64,000 nt of DNA. Origin: Kalaharituber pfeilii. Its lineage: Eukaryota; Ascomycota; Pezizomycetes; Pezizales; Pezizaceae. A program made the position numbers and the translations under genes. Positions 33,010-43,798 of this stretch are shown here, piece by piece (the stretch's first letter is position 1; the number at the start of each line of letters is the position of its first letter). The notes under the pieces are model-generated. The model saw only the letters and a list, made by a program, of their open reading frames with translations. It searched no databases and was not told the DNA's origin. The stretch is from contig WHUZ01000069.1 in the NCBI GenBank assembly GCA_015179045.1, positions 124,001 to 188,000 on the forward strand. The letters are read 5' to 3'.

Positions 33010-33511
33010 GTTCGAAAAAGAAAGGAGCAGAGAGAGCGAGCTGGGTTTGGGAAGGGCAAATTTGTGAAGTGGGGCAGAAGAGCTCTTACAAACTACACCT
33101 CGCTGCAGACTGGCAAAGGAGGAGCCATGTGGAGGAGGAAGATCAGTGGTGAGGAGGCGCAATGCACCTGCGGAGAGGTGTGGATTGCTGAGCACATAAT
33201 ATTCAGGTGTGCTAGGCTGGAGCGGCCCCAGAGGAAGGATATACAGTAGATGGGGTGCAAGCCACATGGCAATCCTGGGAGGAACTAGAGGAGAAAGGGT
33301 GGAAGCAAGAGGGCGTGGAGGGCGACCTGGTCGAATACTGGTTTGCCTGCCTCGATCTGGGGTAGCCGGGGACGGAGGGCACTGGGTGCTCGAGGTGTGT
33401 ATGTAGAATTGGTAGTTAGTTGTTTTTAACCCGACCCGAGTATATGGGTCCCTGCCATAGGCTGGTAGCCTGAACGCTAGGTTACGTGACTCAAAAAAAA
33501 AAGAAAAAAAA
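33010..33511 (+). pseudogene. 5'-truncated LINE (C family) with C-terminal zinc motif
   Basis: A short frame encodes GKFVKWGRRALTNYTSLQTG, then CTCGEVWIAEHIIFRCARLE, the LINE C-terminal zinc motif, close in form to CSCGEVQTGAHLAFQCS at 51086-51145. The 3' UTR ends CCCTGCCATAGGCTGGTAGC, GTTACGTGACTC and an A-rich tail. It identifies the source family of the C-type micro-retroposons. Confidence 0.75.
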
Positions 33512-34095
33512 AGACTCTTAGATTGAAAGACTCAACGGTATCTCTATATCTTCCTTTCGTGATTTAGCTTTCACCATGATAAAGCAGCCCTCGCATACTC
33601 TCTCGCTTTCATAATCTTCACACCCGTATGCAATTTTGTATGGCTAGCTTCTAGAGTCATATAAATTCAGCAGAACGGCGTCCACTGGGGCCAACAAACA
33701 ATTCTACTGGCGAACTCAGTATATCCTGCCCACGGGTTGGTTCAGTATCTGTCCATCGTAATTATTACTAGCTCTAACACAATCCGAACTTGCCATTTTG
33801 GTTTGGAACAGAAAACCGCCCGTTAGTCTCCCTTCATGGCGGTTTTCTTAACTTGTATTCCGCAATTATGGACTTGCTCTATTTTTTTTAAGTACAATTT
33901 GCATAGCATTCGTAGATATAAGATCTGTCTATTATACCATACCAAAAGCGTACAGAATGCTTGCATTACTCCGCCATTCGAATATGGATAACTCCACAAC
34001 TTCTTCAAAAAATTTTCTTGGTATACTTCTAACATCTTTGAATAAGGTAAAATATTAATTCAAGTGTCCTCCTGTTTTTATTAAATGCAATTCAG
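33512..34095. other. Left flank of the 9.7-kb element
   Basis: No supported gene. The sequence ends at the 9-bp target GTGTGGTAA (34096-34104). Confidence 0.4.
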
Positions 34096-34104
34096 GTGTG
34101 GTAA

Positions 34105-34181
34105 TGTTCTCGTGCCCAGACTCTCTTGGCACGCTTAAATAATTCGCGAAAGGAAGAGAGTCTGGTACGAAACATCTCCGA
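34105..34181 (+). repeat. Left terminal inverted repeat, 77 bp
   Basis: It matches 43713-43789 in inverse orientation without mismatch. It includes the motif CATCTCCGA at its inner edge, which recurs inside the element. Two CCGGAGATG motifs follow at 34217 and 34238. Confidence 0.95.
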
Positions 34182-34414
34182 AATGGGGGGCTCCTCAGCT
34201 CCGGCTGCCAAGAGGGCCGGAGATGCTAGCGCATGTTCCGGAGATGCTAGCGTGTTCCTTAGTGACACTTGGCGCCAGAAGTGTTCATTTATATTGTGAT
34301 ATGAGGTGGTATGCTCACAATACTTGTCTCCACCACCCTGTTCATGCATATATATCTGACTAGTCCACCATTGGAATACACTCAGCAATACCTATCGTCA
34401 TTCCTGTACAGACC

Positions 34415-36894
34415 ATGCCTCGGAATTTTAGAGCTAGCTCTATGAATTCCTTACGCAAACCGGCAAAGAACTGTTCTCGCGCCCAAGTTAAGCTAGTTGA
34501 GGCGGATGGTTCGGTTAATGTGGAATGTGTATTTGAACCATTTACACCAAAGGATATGGAAAAGTGGCTTCCGAAAGCAGTATTGGAGCTGGTAGTTGCA
34601 TCTGCAGTAAGGCACCTGACATGACATTTCTGAGCTTAACGTCTCACAAGTATACAGACAGTTGAAGAGTGGAGAGCGAAAATGAGATGGATGGTGGCAA
34701 TGATCTTTTTCAAGATCAGAAATTTCAATAAATTCTTCCTCAATGAATTACTCCGAGTTTGCAAGACTAGCAGAGATAATATTGTTGATACTGCGGGAGA
34801 GAAAGAGACTATTCTAGGGTACCTACATGACTTGCAGAATTCAATTTGTGAGGTACTTGGTCGTCTTGCCAAAGCTTGGATTGCAGGACCGGCAGGACAA
34901 GTGTATGTGTCGATAGTGGAGAATAACAGGTACGTCATATATTCGGGTGCTCGCGAGCCAGGGTCGTACTTGAGCAGGATTAGAAATTAAAAGAGCTCTA
35001 ATGGGAGTGAGTATACAGGAAAGTAAAAGGAAAAATGGCTAGGCCGAATATTCATGCCATTGAGGAATTCTTTGGATTTACGGCCGCTGATTACCGTGCA
35101 ATTTGGGGACCAATTGCATATACTGTGGATCCAATTTTTTGGCACCCCATCGTTGGATCGAATAGAAAGTATTACGACGAATTGAGAGTTAGCACCTTGG
35201 CAATCATTGTGCGCTTGATTCATATCCTGACTACAGGAAGAGTACATCAACGAGTGTTAAGTGTCAGTGCCAGAATTAAGGTACTAGATGCAGCTACTTT
35301 TTCTGATGATGTTAACTTGGATTGGCCGGTTCTGAAGCCGAAAGCAGAGAGACCAAATGGGACTAATGCATGGGAACAAGAGGGTGAATCCTATCCAAGG
35401 CATTTGGAGTTCCCAGAGATAGGAAAGTTGTGGGAGAAATTTGACAAGCAGGAAACGATTGAGGTAGAAAGTTACCAGGAGGAAGCAGATGAAGTAGCTG
35501 AAGAAGAAGAAGAGGAGGAGGAGGAGGAGGAGGAGGAGGAGGAGGAAACGCATGTTGATCTCTCACGCGAAGAAAAGCAAGAAGAATGTGAGATGGGTAG
35601 TCAGGGATCGGTTGTGGGAGACAATGGCGGGGATAGGGAGACAAGTACTGAGGCTGTAGAAGGAAAAGCCATGGAAGAAGAAATAGTGGATCTGACCACT
35701 AGAGCTAGTAATGAAGAGAATGGGGCAAGTGAAGGAGAGTTCGGTGAACCTGAAAAGTGTATCAAGAAAGACGAGGAGGACAGTGAGGTCGAAGTTACTA
35801 TGGACGACATTCCGGCGGTTCCCATGGAACATGGTTCAGAATTCGCGGCAGATCTGGGGGAGGAAGCTATGGACGAAGATGACATTAGTGGGTGGGTGAC
35901 TTTGGAACAATACGCAGAGATCGACCGCGAGAATAGGGAAGACAGGAGGATTGATGATGACATTATTGAAATGTTGAGACCAAGCATGAGTGTTTCAGAG
36001 CTGTCTAGGTGCGGCCAAGGCGCAAAGATTAATGGCTAGGAGAAGTGCTAACTAATGGGCTGCGGTTGCTTTAGTTATGTTACCGATGAGGCAGTCAGAA
36101 TTTCCTTGATGGGACCCTTGGGTTTGGCGAGATGGGCGACATGTGCGGCAGAGAGGATTGTCCAAAGGAATGATCAATTATGTTTCCTAATTGACAGGAA
36201 ATTGGCTCGGAGCAACAATGTGATTGAGCGGTTGAATGAGAGCACTGAGGAAGCAATTAGGTCAATCGAAAGAATGGCTGTGCTTAGGGAGGAGCTAGAT
36301 GGCAAAGTTAAGGAAGTGGCGCTTGCGAGACAGAGAAATCAGGAAGCGAAAGCCCGGATGGCTGGAACGAGGGCCCCTACGGCGATTAAGCCATCAGCGG
36401 TGCCCACGACTTTTACGCGTAGCAAGCCAGCGGGTTTGACTAGAAGCCGGGCCTTGCCAGCTGGGGTATTGGCCCGTGGGGGAGGACTAGGGCGAGGAGT
36501 AACTCAGAGTTCGGTTAAGGTGACGAAAGGGGGAGGAGATAAGGCTATTGGTGTTCGCGTCCCGTCTGGAGGGTCTAGGCCGGATTCTGGGCAGTTGAAT
36601 GTGAAATCTAGGTCTGAAACAGCACAGCCAGAGGCGGCAGAGGTAGGTTATATCAGTTGTCCTGCCCAAAGATTTTGGACTGATAGTGTGGGTCTGGGAT
36701 AGGACAAGAAGGAGGTTGGTAGGGCAACTCCGGGTAAAGATATCAAACTCAACGTTACTCCGGAGGAAACGAGGAGCTCTATTGCAGCTAAGGATAGTAA
36801 CGCCAGTCCGTCTGCGGTTGTACCAATGAAGCGTAAAATGTTGGATGAAGTGATTGATGATGAAAATGATCTCATTCCAGGCGGATCGAAGTAA
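34415..36894 (+). CDS. Element-encoded acidic protein, unknown function (737 aa)
   Basis: Five exons in my model: 34415-34606, 34658-34929, 35019-36008, 36075-36642 and 36703-36894. Every junction has GT..AG and keeps the frame; the intron before exon 4 has a clear GCTAAC branch site. The first third has several predicted helical stretches (TVEEWRAKMRWMVAMIFFKI, YHDLQNSICEVLGRLAKAW-type). The middle (around residues 280-460) is very acidic, with a run of about 18 Glu, and poor in hydrophobic residues. Exon 4 has a coiled-coil-like helix (NNVIERLNESTEEAIRSIER) and a basic Gly/Arg/Ser-rich tail. I do not recognise a domain. The intact frame inside a TIR element suggests a role in its movement or regulation, possibly as a DNA- or chromatin-contacting accessory protein. 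That is inference. Confidence 0.7.
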
Positions 36895-37323
36895 TGGCGG
36901 TGATGTCGCACGCGACCGCTAGTATCGCTGGGCTCATTCCCGAATATTCCTGACACTTCCACATAGTTCCTGATATTTCTTTGGTCTTCTACATGTTTCC
37001 CTCGTTTGCTTGTTTGCTCGTTTGTTTGCTTGAAGGAATTTGGGACCGGCAGCTCTCTATAACAGAGGCCCTCCCTCCCCTCTCTCTTGACTCTGCACGC
37101 AACAACTTGTATATAGCTTTCAATACATCTACCACTCTGTACCATATAGCGCCGACTGCCTCTGCCTCTGCCTGCTGTGAATCCGCCCCGACGCCTGCCG
37201 CCCGCCCCGTACCCGGATCCCGTACCCTGGACCCCCTGAGACCCCGTATCCCGACCCCGACCCGGCCCGACCGATTTATTACACCCGTTCATTACAAATG
37301 GCTCGATCAAGTTCAATATATCA

Positions 37324-37381
37324 CCCTGCCATGGCTTAGCGCTGCAAGCGGGGTTACGCGATGTTAAAAACAAAGAAAAAA
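37324..37381 (+). mobile_element. Micro-retroposon (A family) inside the 9.7-kb element
   Basis: CCCTGCCATGGCTTAGCGCT, then GCGGGGTTACGCGATGTT and an A-rich tail. AAGTTCAATATATCA (15 bp) is duplicated (37309-37323 and 37382-37396). Confidence 0.93.
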
Positions 37382-37466
37382 AAGTTCAATATATCAATGT
37401 GACGGCGTGCGCCCGCCCTACGGTTGCGGTGAACCCGCGGGTGGTGATCGGTACAGGGCGGTCGGT

Positions 37467-37830
37467 ACAAGCACCGACATACTAATTCATCTCCGAATTG
37501 ACCTGAAAACACCGGAGATGGAAACTAAGGGTACCATTTACTTTTACATATGCTAAAGATGTTACATACCATCTCCGAAGTCATTCTGAGTAACACTTCT
37601 CATGCTGTTGGGAAGTTTGCGTGGTTGAGGCAGGCGGGTACGTAAAGAGGTGAGTGACAAGCACCGACATACTAATTCATCTCCGAATTGACCTGAAAAC
37701 ACCGGAGATGGAAACCAAGGGTGTCATTTACTTTTACATATGCTAAAGATCTTACATACCATCTCCGAGGTCATTCTGGGTAACACTTCCCATGCTTTTG
37801 GGAAGTTTGCGTGGTTGAGGGAGGCGGGCT
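37467..37830 (+). repeat. Two-copy direct repeat upstream of the helicase gene
   Basis: The segment beginning ACAAGCACCGACATACTAAT at 37467 is repeated at 37657 with about 95 percent identity over roughly 160 bp. Each copy has three motifs of the CATCTCCGA/CCGGAGATG type. The position in the helicase upstream region suggests tandem binding sites. Confidence 0.88.
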
Positions 37831-37997
37831 CGTCTGGACTGTGTAAAGAGGTGAGTTGAACATGATCTTGGCATTTGCCTTGGCGCTTGGTTACGGTACT
37901 CAACGTGTAAACCTCAGTATAGTAGAAGATTGCACCATGGACCAAAATCATCTCCGAAGACGGCACCACTGAGCGAAAGCGTACCGGAGATAGCGAG

Positions 37998-40372
37998 ATG
38001 TCCTTACAGGGGCATACTATTGATGAAATACTAGCAGAGGTCTCCTCCGGAAGGTTGTTTGTTGAATCGGAGATCAAGGAAGTTGGGGACTTACGAATGC
38101 AAATTCGTGAAGTTGCTAGGCAGACTGCCCTGAGCCGGGACTTGCCACTCAAAGTTCTAGCATGGCAGGTGGAAGTTGCTGCACGCATGATGGAAGGCAA
38201 GGATCAGCTATGCATTGCAAAGACTGGTGATGGAAAGTCATATTGTTTTGTGCTCGCATCCTTATATGAGAAGTGTAAAAGTATCCTAGTCGTTTCACCG
38301 TTGATATCGCTGATGGAGGATCAGGTAAGTGAAGCTCCGCAGAAGAGCAATATGTACCGGAGATGAAAACATTTATATTAATATGGCATAATAGGTGAAA
38401 CATGCTGAGAAATTTGGTTTAAAGGCTGTTGCAATCACGTCGGAGAACGTGAGAGCATCTCCGGAGATTTTGCCCAAAGCAATTTCTGGATTTTACCAGC
38501 TCATCTATGTAGCTCCAGAAGTCCTTATTATGGAAAACGACATCATGGTTCAAATGGTACGCTCTAAAGCCTTTAAGGCAAAATTAATGGGCATTGTAAT
38601 AGATGAAGTGCATTTATGCCACCAATGGTCAGTGGCAATTAATTTGTTAAGTGCTACAAGAAGGCTTCTAACTGATCTGTAGGCGGACCTTCCGCCCACA
38701 ATATACCGGTATCGGCTTACTGCGAGTTTTCTTCAGAGGAATACCCTTCTTAGGACTCAGTGCAACAATGCCTGCGCATGTTCGAGGATTTGTTCACAAA
38801 AGCCTAAGATTACCTCAATCCTGTGAACTGCTCCGGAGAAGTGTCGATAGGCCAAACATATGCATAATGGTATGCCCAATCATGTCCACCATTGAGTCTT
38901 TTGATGACTTAGCCTTTATAATTCCCCGTAACATACGGAAGCCCGAGGATATACCTAAAACCATGGTTTTCACTGATAGTCTTCGAGAGACTTGCCGCAT
39001 AACAACAAATCTCTCAAATCGAGTTCCGAAAAACATTGCAGATATCGGCCTCCATCTAGTTCTTGAATATTCGACTGCGATAACTTATGATCGTCGGGCA
39101 TATAATCTGGAGCTTTTTGCAAGTGGCGAATGCCGTGTTCTAGTTTGCACCGAAGCATGTGGTATGGGAGTCAACATCCCAGATGTTGAGAGAGTCATCC
39201 AATGGAGGATAAGTACTACTACCAATTTGAGTAATATATATCAACGTTTGGGGCGCGCGGCTCGTAAACCCAATGTCCAAGGGCTTGGAATCATTTTCCA
39301 TACAAATTCAGCCCTCATCACACCCCAACATTCCCCCGAAGCTCAAATCTACCGTCGTTCGTGGAATCATCCTCGTTATCATGAAGTCCTTACAGACATC
39401 ATCAAATTTGACATGGGCTTAGTCTCCTGTACTGCAGGTGCGGGGAAGAAGCGGAAAATAGATGGATCGACCGAAAGCCACACGGAAATCTTTCAGCCGC
39501 AGGAAGAATTGGAAAATGGCCAACTTGGAAACAGAAACATCCGCAGCAAGGCACTACCACTGACATGCCGTGCGTCACTATCCGTGGTGAATACCACTGA
39601 ATGTCGACGACGTGTGATCCTCAGATACTTTGCAGAGTCACCCCCTCCTTTGCAATATGAATATCCATGTTGTGATCGTTGCATGGGTGACAACATACCC
39701 CCAGAGATACTACGATTAATGCCGCCAATTCAGAAAGCTTCGGCGGAACAGGTGGTAATGACTAAACCACTCCGCCGTGGAATCCCGAAGCTATCGTCTG
39801 AATATCAAGCTGCCGTTCGTAGCGAACTCCGTGCGATTCGCACACGCTTGTGGTTTGAGCAAGGGGGGGCCCATCGATTCTGTCCTTATCCAGCAAGCAC
39901 ATTAATGCCTGACAAGGATATCAACATTATGGCTTGTGCGAAACAAATTAAGACCCCGGAAAATGTTCGCGAAGCCTTGCGACGCAAAGAATCACGTTTT
40001 GAGAGCTCTTTGCAGAAAAAAATGTATGATCACGTCTTTGACACTATAGTAACATTGTCGCGAGATTATCCCGACACTCCGGCCCTGACGTCCCCAGCGC
40101 CGACTTTGGACCGAGCGCCCGCAAACCCTGAATGCATCCCTCAAGTCGATTTTTCAAACATTAACGGGACGCCTTATCGTACCCAGCATGCTGAGAATAG
40201 GGCCCTACAGGAAATATCTCCTAATGCCAATGCCGCACATGCTCCACCCGCATTCTCCACTTTATCCAACCTCCACTCCAGAGACAGCGGAAAACCAGAT
40301 CGGATAAGGGCAAACCAAGGGGTCCTAGGGTCCAACAAAAGGACTGATGCTATATCCTTGTATAAGTACTGA
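37998..40372 (+). CDS. RecQ-like superfamily 2 helicase, element-encoded (749 aa)
   Basis: Exons 37998-38324, 38395-38627 and 38683-40372 in my model; the second intron (55 bp) starts GTCAGT and ends CTAACTGATCTGTAG. Domains in order: N-terminal region; helicase core with motif I IAKTGDGKSYCF, Ia VVSPLISLMEDQV, motif II DEVHLCHQW, RecQ-type FRPQYTGIGLLR and motif III GLSATMP; C-terminal core with MVFTDSLRETCR, motif V VCTEACGMGVNIPDVERVIQ and motif VI YQRLGRAARKP. A possible zinc site (YPCCDRCMGDN) follows, then an unstructured tail. ATP-dependent 3'-5' DNA unwinding is the expected activity. The frame is uninterrupted. Telomere-linked RecQ helicases of fungi are an alternative relation, but the flanking TIRs and target duplication place this copy in a mobile element. 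Confidence 0.88.
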
Positions 40373-40474
40373 CATACCCATATTGCATAGTGATGTTACA
40401 TTCCTGCTCAATTTATGTAGTCATTTCTGCTCCTTTACTCATATCTGCTCGTTTCCGCATCCTCACCCTCTCCT

Positions 40475-43400
40475 TCACTGCGTACCTTCATCTTCCGAAT
40501 CTACATAGTCCACCAAGTCTTCTAGCTCATGATCTTCCATTTCTAATTCGAAATGATCCCCATCCCGCCATGGTTCCCTTCTATCTGTTTGACTATACAG
40601 AATATCCCCATAATCAAGGTCATCATCTTCCACATCCACATCATCTCTTTGCTCTCGCTGGTCCAACGCACCTCCTGTGGCCTGTTCGTCTTCCATTGTC
40701 AAATCTTGATTGCCATCGCCTGATCCCTCCTGCGCTCTATACTCTAACTCCGCTTCAATCTCCTCTCGGAGGTAATCATCAATCTCTTCATCCGAATCAT
40801 CTCCAATCAATCCACCTAGACGTTCCTCAATTATTTTATCTAGGAAAGGAGTGTTCATGATTTTTCGCGCCCCCGAAGCAAATAAGTCCAGTGCTTGTTT
40901 CACTTCCACTGGATTGTGAGTCGAGCCTGCAATATACCGACCTTTTTTGTACTCCAGGATCTCGCCTTGCAACAGGATATCCACCACCAATTCTATATCA
41001 TTTTTATCTTCCACTACCCCATGTTTAGTCCCATAGTGCGGGACGTGTGCTCCATTATTCATAGCCTTTTTTACCTCATTGAACATAAACGCATTTTGAG
41101 ATACTGAATTCAGAAAAAAATCCTTGCTCTGCCATGCGCTTCTGGGGTTGTGCTGATCTTTGACCCTCCGAACAACGATTTCATTCACTTTATCGATGCC
41201 CATATACTTTCCAGGTCTACCGCTCAAGTTCAGCAGGATGTTGTTCAACCACTCATATCGCATATGTGGTGTCCACACTACCGCATTATCCAATAGAAGA
41301 TTCGTTGTCGCCTTAGCATAATGACCCTTACCACTTCCGGCAAACCATACAGCAAGCGGCTCTATATCCTTCAACACCGCTCCCGAATCTCCTACACTGT
41401 TCAGTTATCAGCCACCAGAGGCGAACACAAACATTCATCAGCAGCACTCACCTAATATTATAGTGGAAATCTCTTACTACCAAATAATGCTGCAAATACA
41501 GCACGAAATTTTCATAGACCACGTCCCGGTTCTCAAGCGCCACACGCTTCAAGAACGCCTTTTTATTCAACTCATCCCCAACACGCTCCGTTTTCTTTTT
41601 TGTTTTCATCATTTCTGCCCAGGATTCCCGTGCTATATTCTCTGCCCTTTCCCGGAGGATGCTGACTGTCCGCGGTGTACATAGCCGTCGTACTACTGCC
41701 TGGCATACATTCACATAATCTAGGCCCTCCCCCAACTTTGCTCGCAGTTCACCTATATTTTCAACCTAGGTCACCAGATTAGCTTCTGTGCCGCTCATGG
41801 TCAAATCTACTCTCGTGCCCAGACTGTGCCCCAATCCGGGTACAAGAACACCAAATATAACTTACTCCGGCTTCCGTGCAAATTGCTGCCAGTATAAATC
41901 CTTCTCCGCATGTCCGTGTAAAACGCCGACAGGCATTATACTCCGGCATCTCTCCATTAATCCCCTTCAATCCCAATACATGTTTCAAATGGCATAATGA
42001 CCCCGGATCCATTCCATCCTCACGACCCCAATGCGCTCGAAACAGCATATCCTCTGCTGCCATCTCCATATGGAATAATCCCTCATGCCGAACCAGATGG
42101 TTATGCCGATTATGAACAAACTCCCTCATCCGCAATTGCTTTAGGGTTTCAACTTTCATCAGGGTCCCCAAATCTCCTGCATGTACTACTGCACGACCAA
42201 GGAATGATTCCACTGTCATTTCTGTTTCTCGATGTAATGCATCCAGGATTTGAGCCGTTCCTTCGATACTAGTTTCATCCAATTCTAGAGATGAAAGAGC
42301 ATGTACTTCAAATTTCATGAGTGGAATCTGATAAATTTTCTCGAACTCCGGTCGTGCACTATATGCACGCTTATCTTTCTTCGCTTGACTTTCTTTGGCT
42401 TTCAGCACATCCCCGAAGAACTTCCACAAGACATCCGACAAATGGACCACCATACGGTATGGCATATATTCGGCATAAGATTGCATTGATAGCAGCCATA
42501 ACCGATCAATACCCTCATAGTTTATCACCGTTTTTTTGAGAAGCTTCATATCCATACCTGGTGGGCTTCCTTGAGCTGATTTGCTCATTAATTCGGCATA
42601 AACCTCCTCGTATTCAGAACCGGCTTCTGGTTTGGGAATATGTAGGAACCATAATGCACATGCAGTATATTGTGTTAACCCCTTTCGATTAGCAATACTT
42701 TGTTCTGTCTTGTTTTGAGCAATTGTCATATTATCCCACATCCATCCAAAAGGCTCCCCCTATAACTCTATTAGGTCAATGATTATCCATGCCCGAGCTC
42801 ATTCACATACCTCCCAAATTCTTTTCCTTATAAGTTTCAAGTTAGCTGATCCCATTGACTTCATAGACTCGCAGATTGAGCTGTAGGAGACGCTTAGTCC
42901 GATATGGTTTAAGAAGCCGATTGCCTGTCTGGAAACTGTATTTGCCTGAAGATAGTAACCCACTAATGTCTGTAGGCGATTGCTTCTCCTGGATCGTGCG
43001 AACCCCATCATGCATAACACCACCGTACATATTACCTCTCGATTTCTATTACTATCGTCTTTTCCATCTCGTCCACTCCCGTTCCCCTGGCATACCGCCT
43101 GTACAATCCCGGAGAGCCGTGGGCAGCACTCTTCAAAGTTTTGCTTGAGTTTCTCAAAGGTTACTGTTTTCGCAACTTCGGGAGTTATATTTCCTACTCC
43201 CATTCTCGACTCTCCATTACTGCAATATGCACGGAGCTCTGATTCTAGAACAACATGAACAAGTTTCCACAAAGATAATCCCATCCGTTGTTTCAACTCA
43301 ATCACACTCCTGCTTGCATTCAAACTCCGCTTCTTAGGGTCAAACTCCATATGCGGTAGCATTGCCTCAAATACTCGCTGGAAGCCATCCTTTGCAAAGA

Positions 43401-43566
43401 ATACTCCTGCCTTCTGCTTCAAGCGTGGAGTTGAACTCTTCATAACACGTTCAAAAAATGTTGCTATATCCATTCCATGGTCTCGAATACTGGCCAAGAT
43501 GTTCCAGACTGCTGGTTCCCAATCTTCTGCTGTGCTGGTGGAGTCGCCGGGCAGTTCTGTATCCAT
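40475..43566 (-). CDS. DUF6589-like protein, candidate transposase (961 aa)
   Basis: Exons on the minus strand: 43566-42811, 42759-41866, 41765-41454 region (donor after 41452) and 41396-40475; the lengths sum to 962 codons with stop. The start ATG gives MDTELPGDSTSTAEDWEPAV. The N-terminal 250 aa are alpha-rich and unrecognised. The second exon has FGWMWDNMTIAQNKTEQSIA, HAGDLGTLMKVETLKQLRM and HEGLFHMEMAAEDMLFRAHW, which resemble the conserved blocks of fungal DUF6589 proteins. The Asp of WDNM, the Asp of AGDLG and the Glu of HEGLF are candidates for a metal-binding DDE triad; this is inference. The C-terminus is very acidic. The gene is convergent with the helicase gene, ending about 100 bp from it. 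It is the most likely transposase because neither other gene looks like a recombinase. Confidence 0.72.
41766..41865 (-). promoter_or_regulatory. Intron of the DUF6589-like gene containing a TIR end motif
   Basis: TCTCGTGCCCAGACT at 41811-41825 is identical to bases 4-18 of the element's terminal repeat (34108-34122). It lies within an intron, so protein coding does not explain it. It may be a binding site for the element's own transposase or a remnant of an internal insertion. Confidence 0.7.
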
Positions 43567-43712
43567 TTTCAATTGTCCTTTAAGTATGTTTTGTTTCTTG
43601 TTTGGATACAGTCGGCATGTACTATGGCATGAGACTAAAATAGCGCCATGCAGCGCTATTTTAGTGTCATGCGCTACCCAGCTCCGGGACCGGAGCAAAA
43701 GTAACCTCGACC

Positions 43713-43789
43713 TCGGAGATGTTTCGTACCAGACTCTCTTCCTTTCGCGAATTATTTAAGCGTGCCAAGAGAGTCTGGGCACGAGAACA
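43713..43789 (-). repeat. Right terminal inverted repeat, 77 bp
   Basis: Exact inverse of 34105-34181. It ends ..GGGCACGAGAACA, followed by GTGTGGTAA. Confidence 0.95.
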
Positions 43790-43798
43790 GTGTGGTAA

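Larger units (their letters stand above)
36895..37997. other. Intergenic and promoter region before the helicase
   Basis: It holds a GC-rich low-complexity tract (CCCCGTACCCGGATCCCGTA and following, 37200-37270), a micro-retroposon (37324-37381) and a direct repeat of about 165 bp with 190-bp period (from 37467 and from 37657). CATCTCCGA or CCGGAGATG motifs occur at 37488, 37512, 37570, 37678, 37702, 37760, 37949 and 37984. A solo-LTR origin for 36910-37450 was considered but not supported. Confidence 0.6.
34105..43789. mobile_element. 9.7-kb DNA transposon with 77-bp perfect TIRs and three genes
   Basis: Positions 34105-34181 are the exact reverse complement of 43713-43789, starting TGTTCTCGTGCCCAGACTCT and ending CATCTCCGA. 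The 9-bp sequence GTGTGGTAA lies directly outside both ends (34096-34104 and 43790-43798), a target-site duplication. The element carries an acidic protein gene and a RecQ-like helicase gene on the plus strand and a DUF6589-like gene on the minus strand, all with in-phase introns and no internal stops in my models. Each TIR contains its own 12-bp inverted repeat (CCAGACTCTCTT / AAGAGAGTCTGG). Long TIRs plus a 9-bp duplication resemble Mutator-like elements, but no MULE transposase is recognisable. A micro-retroposon (37324-37381) is nested inside. Confidence 0.93.

Noticed and set aside
36910..37450. Possible solo LTR between two element genes
   Set aside because: TG..CA ends and a matching 5-bp duplication could not be found; GGCGG/GGGCG flanks are too weak.
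38628..38682. Frameshift that kills the helicase between motifs II and III
   Set aside because: A 55-bp intron (GTCAGT..CTGTAG) joins CHQW to RTFRPQYTGIG in frame and gives the expected RecQ sequence.
37998..40372. Helicase as a subtelomeric telomere-linked gene
   Set aside because: No telomeric repeats are seen and the gene lies between TIRs with a target duplication. The family relation remains possible.
34105..43789. Starship or Crypton element
   Set aside because: No tyrosine recombinase (DUF3435 captain or Crypton-type) gene is visible, and perfect 77-bp TIRs with a 9-bp duplication do not fit those classes.
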